Shown here in pieces: positions 60,346 to 64,000 of a stretch of DNA of 64,000 bases. The position numbers and the translations under genes are program-made. Under the pieces are notes generated by a model that made no database searches, was not told the origin of the DNA, and worked only from the letters and a program-made list of their open reading frames with translations. Position 1 is the stretch's first letter; each line of letters opens with the position of its first letter. This DNA is from Stichopus chloronotus (lineage: Eukaryota > Echinodermata > Holothuroidea > Aspidochirotida > Stichopodidae), in contig CM037839.1 in NCBI GenBank assembly GCA_021234535.1, forward strand, positions 12,711,419 through 12,775,418, read 5' to 3'.

Positions 60346-61045
60346 CGTTGCCACCGACTTGAGGCATCTACCTAGAAGGAGAGTTAACTTGTGAACGTGT
60401 GGAAACGACAAATGTTGAAGATCGGTCTGTCTGATTGAACTGTGCGCTTATTTATTTGTAAGCAGTCTCACCGATGATCCCACTCTGAATATGATCCACT
60501 TCACTTAATGAAAACAAACGTAAATAAAATGTATTAAACTTGAATACAGCATCTCTGATGAATATTTCTAAGTGACAAGTTATAAAGTATGATAAGACAT
60601 TCGGAGGACCTTCAGTAGAAACTGTGCCTCGAAAGCCCCACCCCATGTGCTGACAATTTAGACTCTAGTCCTGCAAGGTTACAGTAGCTATGAGTAATGC
60701 AGCTTAATTACATCAGTTAAGTCTAGGGATACTACACCAATGAAATCCTAAGCTGTAGATGGAAGAATCATGCCAAGAGGGAGGGAGACAGCATCAAATT
60801 GTCCGCTGCATGGCGGAGTGTCACGCGTCGTGGGAATTCATGACTCGTTATGGTTAGTGCAATAGTTTCATACCTTCGCACTTAACGACAGTTAACTCAG
60901 CAGCAGTTGTTGGATCATACCAGCACATCGCGCAACATACAATGTACAGTACTTTGCTGTTAACTGAAACATTTCATAAGTTGAAGGCAGAGCAACAGTC
61001 TAATCTTTCTTTGAAATTCGTGAACATTCCAACTCTTGCTTGAAT
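60345..61045. other. 3' flank of gene B, up to the gypsy relic
   Basis: It contains the candidate polyadenylation signal at 60523 and otherwise unremarkable sequence. If the gypsy element kept a left-hand LTR it should begin here, but no partner is available inside the window to prove one. Confidence 0.35.
60523..60528 (+). terminator. candidate polyadenylation signal of gene B
   Basis: An AATAAA hexamer lies about 385 bases after the gene B stop codon, with no earlier AATAAA in the 3' flank. It is a plausible 3' end for the transcript, but the hexamer alone is weak evidence in AT-rich DNA. Confidence 0.4.
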
Positions 61046-62011
61046 TCATTTGAGGTTAACAGGAGAACCTAGTATCATATGTGAACCTCCTTGGTGGTCG
61101 ACAGTCTCTAGGTGGCAAAACGTCTTGCCCAATAACCACATCTCTCTCCTCTTGGTGACTTGTCTCAGGTGACATTTCATTGCTACTATCCAGTGGCTCT
61201 CTTCAAACATCTCCCGTTCTTCTGTCTGATTTTTCAGCTGTGCCATCCACACTTCCAACAGTGATTTCTCTTTCACTGGACTTTTGCCCCTCGTCAATGC
61301 CTGGCACCCTTTCTTCTGCAGTATGCAACTCTGGCACCACTTCCAATGTGTAGGCTTTCTTGAGCTGCATGGCAGGGGGTATTAGGTGTCTTGTTGATAG
61401 GCAATATATATGGAGGCTAATGTAACATGGGAAAGGATCTGTTGAATATTGTAGCACAGTCATATAACATCATGATAATTTAACTTTGGTCACTCTCAGT
61501 GCTGATATGATTAATATTTTCTTGGTCCATTCTACTTGCCCTTAGTTTAAGAGATGGCACAAAGAGCTCTGCTTTTGAGTCCAGTGTTGAAAATGTGTTA
61601 CACTGTGGCAGGTGGTATACCTCTTCAGACTCTGCTCCATGACTTTTCAGGATACAATTTGTCTGAGTCTTTCTCTTCCTTTAGTTTATTGTTTCTCTTG
61701 GGTCGCTTCTCTTTCACTGATGCTACTTTTTCAGGAAAGTACATTTTGCCAATAGGCAACAAATGGTTCTTGTGTGGAGTCTTTCACTTTCCTGAAACAT
61801 TCTTCTTTCTCACAATATAGACTGGTAGGTCTCCTCTACTCTTTTCAAACACATACATGTCAGATCTCCATCGGTCTTCTATCTTACACATCCCTTTAGT
61901 ATGGAAGTTTCAGATAAGAACTTCACATCAGAAAGGCCATGAACACCAAATCCATATGAGCCCTTTTGTCCTGATGTGTCCCAGAAGGGATGCTGGCCCG
62001 CCCAAGGTCTT

Positions 62012-62275
62012 TCAATAAAAGCCACACATTTGTTGCATTGCTTTTTCTATTCCTCGATCTTTGCTGAAATTTCTGGCCAATAAAATCTCATTCACAGAGC
62101 AGAGAGTCCTGTCTACACAAACGTGTCCACATTCATCATGAAGTGATGTAAACATCTCTCTCTCGTAAATCTTTAGTAGAACCAAGTGGTATCTCTTTTC
62201 AACTTTCTTTAGATCGTCGACAATTCCATACAGTACATCATCTTTTATCATGAGTTTATTGAATCCTCTCAACAC
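62012..62275 (-). pseudogene. gypsy integrase zinc-binding region fragment
   Basis: The segment HDECGHVCVDRTLCSVNEIL, followed shortly by NFSKD and MQQMC, matches the H-H-C-C zinc-binding amino domain of retroelement integrases. The second Cys of the expected C-x2-C pair is changed. The catalytic core further left is too decayed to delimit. Confidence 0.65.
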
Positions 62276-63275
62276 GGCTCTTGTGTCTCCATATCATCTC
62301 AGTTGTAGGTTCTGGCTTGATCCCTTTCTTAACCCATCATTGAATTGGTGCAATATTGACATCCTGATTTTACAGTGCTGCCCAATCATAGTTATTCAAG
62401 CTCACTCCGATGAAGTGACTATCAGCATCCAAAATTGCTGTGGATGAAGTAGAGAGAAGATACCCAAGAATATTCTGTCAAAAGGTTTCTGCCCCTATGT
62501 GGCTCCAAATCGGGCCCTTACAACATTTGTTATGGCACTGATGTTCATTGAATTGTCATCACTATCCTCTTTCCAAAGTCTGGCTTCCAGATTCCCTTAC
62601 TCTTTTCTCAGGGATAGAGAGTCTGCATCTACATGCATTCTTTTTGCCTGAGAGATAGTGGGTGGTAAAATTTTGTCGTTGACCTAATTTGCAAGCCAGT
62701 GTTGCCCATTATCATCAAGCCTGACTGTTTTTTAAGATCATATGTTTGTGGGTCATTATCAGTAAACACCTTCATGTCTTTTTTGTGATGGAGGGGGAGT
62801 CCTTAGACAAATTGCCCATTTTAATCATAAATACTCCAACCTGATAGCTAAGGATAGTTTCTTTCTGATCTTGAGAGGTTATGTCTACCATAGGCTACAG
62901 AGTGAAGATTTCTCGATAGAGGACCGCACCAAGCCCATCAAATGAGGCATCTGTGGTGTAACAAGATGAAGAGACAATTCAGCATACACTAACGTGGGTG
63001 CAGAACATAATTGTCTTTGCAGTTTGCCAAGTGCTTCCTCCCATTCCAAGGTCAACATGTTTGCTAGGTAGACCTTGTTTTGTTTGGTTCAAAATGAGAC
63101 TTTGCTTTTCTTTACTGAGGATTCAGCAGCGAGGGCATAGACAGGGTTCATAATAGGTGAATTTTTTTTTTTTTTTTTCACAAATCGTTTGTAATAAATA
63201 TAGAATCCCAGGAAGGAATGTATCTGCACCATTTCCAGAATTGGCCATGATTTCAAAGCTGAGATCTGCATGAAT

Positions 63276-63992
63276 TCACTTCTCGGACACTATGTGGCCA
63301 AAATACTTGACTGATGCACAACAGATTTGGCGCTTCTCTGGAGAAACTTTCAACCCACACTCTGCCAGCTCTCTATCTAGGATTTTGGTAAGTGTTTCCT
63401 TCATCTCTTCAAGTGTCAAGGTTATCAATGTATACCTGGGCATACTGCCCAAACAGATGCTGTTTTTGCTTCGTATTCTCTCATAGAAATTTGATAGAAT
63501 CCTGACCTGGAGTCGATAACAGTGAACCATTTGTAGCCATTTAGGGAAGTCCATAACCCCTTGTATAATTGGAACAGCGTATTGATCAGGTGGTGTACGA
63601 GCGTTCATCGTTCGATAATCAATGCAAAGTCTCATTTCTGCAGTCTTCTTCGTGAGAGTGACATTTGGGGAATTATATGGGCTCTTGTTTTTTATTATAA
63701 TGCTATGCTCCTGAACTTTCTGTATGTGTTCCTGAAAATCCTTGATATCTGCATGTGCAACCCTTCTTGTCTTCCCCCTAAAAGGTGCATCATCTGTGAT
63801 ATGAATTGTACGCTCTGTCTTATTAATGACTCCTATGTCCCATTCATGTTTGGAAAATATTTGTTCCCTCTCATTCATCATTGTCAGTAGATGGGTTATC
63901 CATTCGGGCAATATTGGTCCCCACCATTCCCTTTTGCCATCCTTTTCACCACTATCCCCTACCAGCATCTCTAGCCTCTCAAGCCAGTTCAA
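63276..63992 (-). pseudogene. gypsy reverse-transcriptase fragment
   Basis: A 238-codon open stretch holds the RT landmarks MRLCIDYRTMNARTPPDQYA and, near its end, LKVSPEKRQICCASVKYFGH. The middle is damaged. The palm motif expected as YxDD appears out of frame as YIDN at about 63420-63432, and neighbouring sequence is missing. The polymerase is therefore inactive. The first codon shown is not a natural start, because the polyprotein begins outside the window. Confidence 0.8.
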
Positions 63993-64000
63993 CTCCTTGT

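Larger units (their letters stand above)
61046..64000 (-). mobile_element. decayed Ty3/gypsy-type LTR retrotransposon, truncated by the window edge
   Basis: Minus-strand pol remnants lie in gypsy order: reverse transcriptase (63992 down to 63276), a connection/RNase H-side remnant around 63120-63270, an integrase zinc-binding region at 62012-62275, and a basic Pro/Arg-rich integrase tail (RPPRRFTYD-like) ending near 61055. Frameshifts and stops are frequent. The protease and gag side lies beyond 64000. It lies tail-to-tail with gene B. Confidence 0.78.

Overview
This window is animal nuclear DNA: intron-rich, AT-rich, with spliceosomal introns, CR1/Jockey-type LINEs, a Ty3/gypsy element, hAT-like and TTAA-flanked MITEs and tRNA-derived SINE-like sequence. 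The repeat style and the lineage-type zinc-finger genes suggest a marine invertebrate deuterostome, perhaps an echinoderm. That placement is an impression, not a proof.

The only convincing host genes are two paralogous C2H2 zinc-finger genes pointing away from each other. Gene A (minus strand, 30014 down to 13663) can be assembled into five coding exons, all joined in phase 1, encoding about 706 residues. Gene B (plus strand, 45872 to 60140) has four recognisable coding exons of the same layout; its first coding exon was not found. In both genes, short exons of 72 to 87 bp encode acidic peptides, most carrying a psi-K-x-E (SUMO-consensus) core, and they precede one large exon with an acidic stretch and about 15 to 17 zinc fingers. 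The fingers of A have diverse DNA-contact residues, while those of B are strikingly alike. B ends at a TGA that replaces a zinc-binding Cys, and decayed fingers follow.

The rest is mostly repeats. 4.6-6.6 kb: a diverged direct duplication around a TIR-like element that holds a 33-bp hairpin with a perfect target duplication. 9.2-10.2 kb: a LINE 3' end interrupted by a TTAA-flanked MITE. 10.5-16.7 kb and 21-24 kb: dispersed and tandem repeats, some with perfect nuclear-receptor-type DR1 motifs. 24.8-27.4 kb: a large foldback plus a tandem array sharing a TATTGACCCGGAC motif. 30.7-35 kb: the same tandem family, then a LINE inserted inside another copy of the MITE. 40.6-41.3 and 47.9-48.6 kb: a direct duplication. 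50.0-52.9 kb (intron of gene B): a broken DDE-type transposase and a BEN-like exon with an in-frame stop. 56.2-56.6 kb: a hAT-type MITE with a perfect 8-bp duplication. 61.0-64.0 kb: a decayed Ty3/gypsy pol, cut by the window edge.

No rRNA, CRISPR, operon or prokaryotic-type system is present. Exon boundaries are read from splice signals, phase and paralogue comparison, without transcript support.
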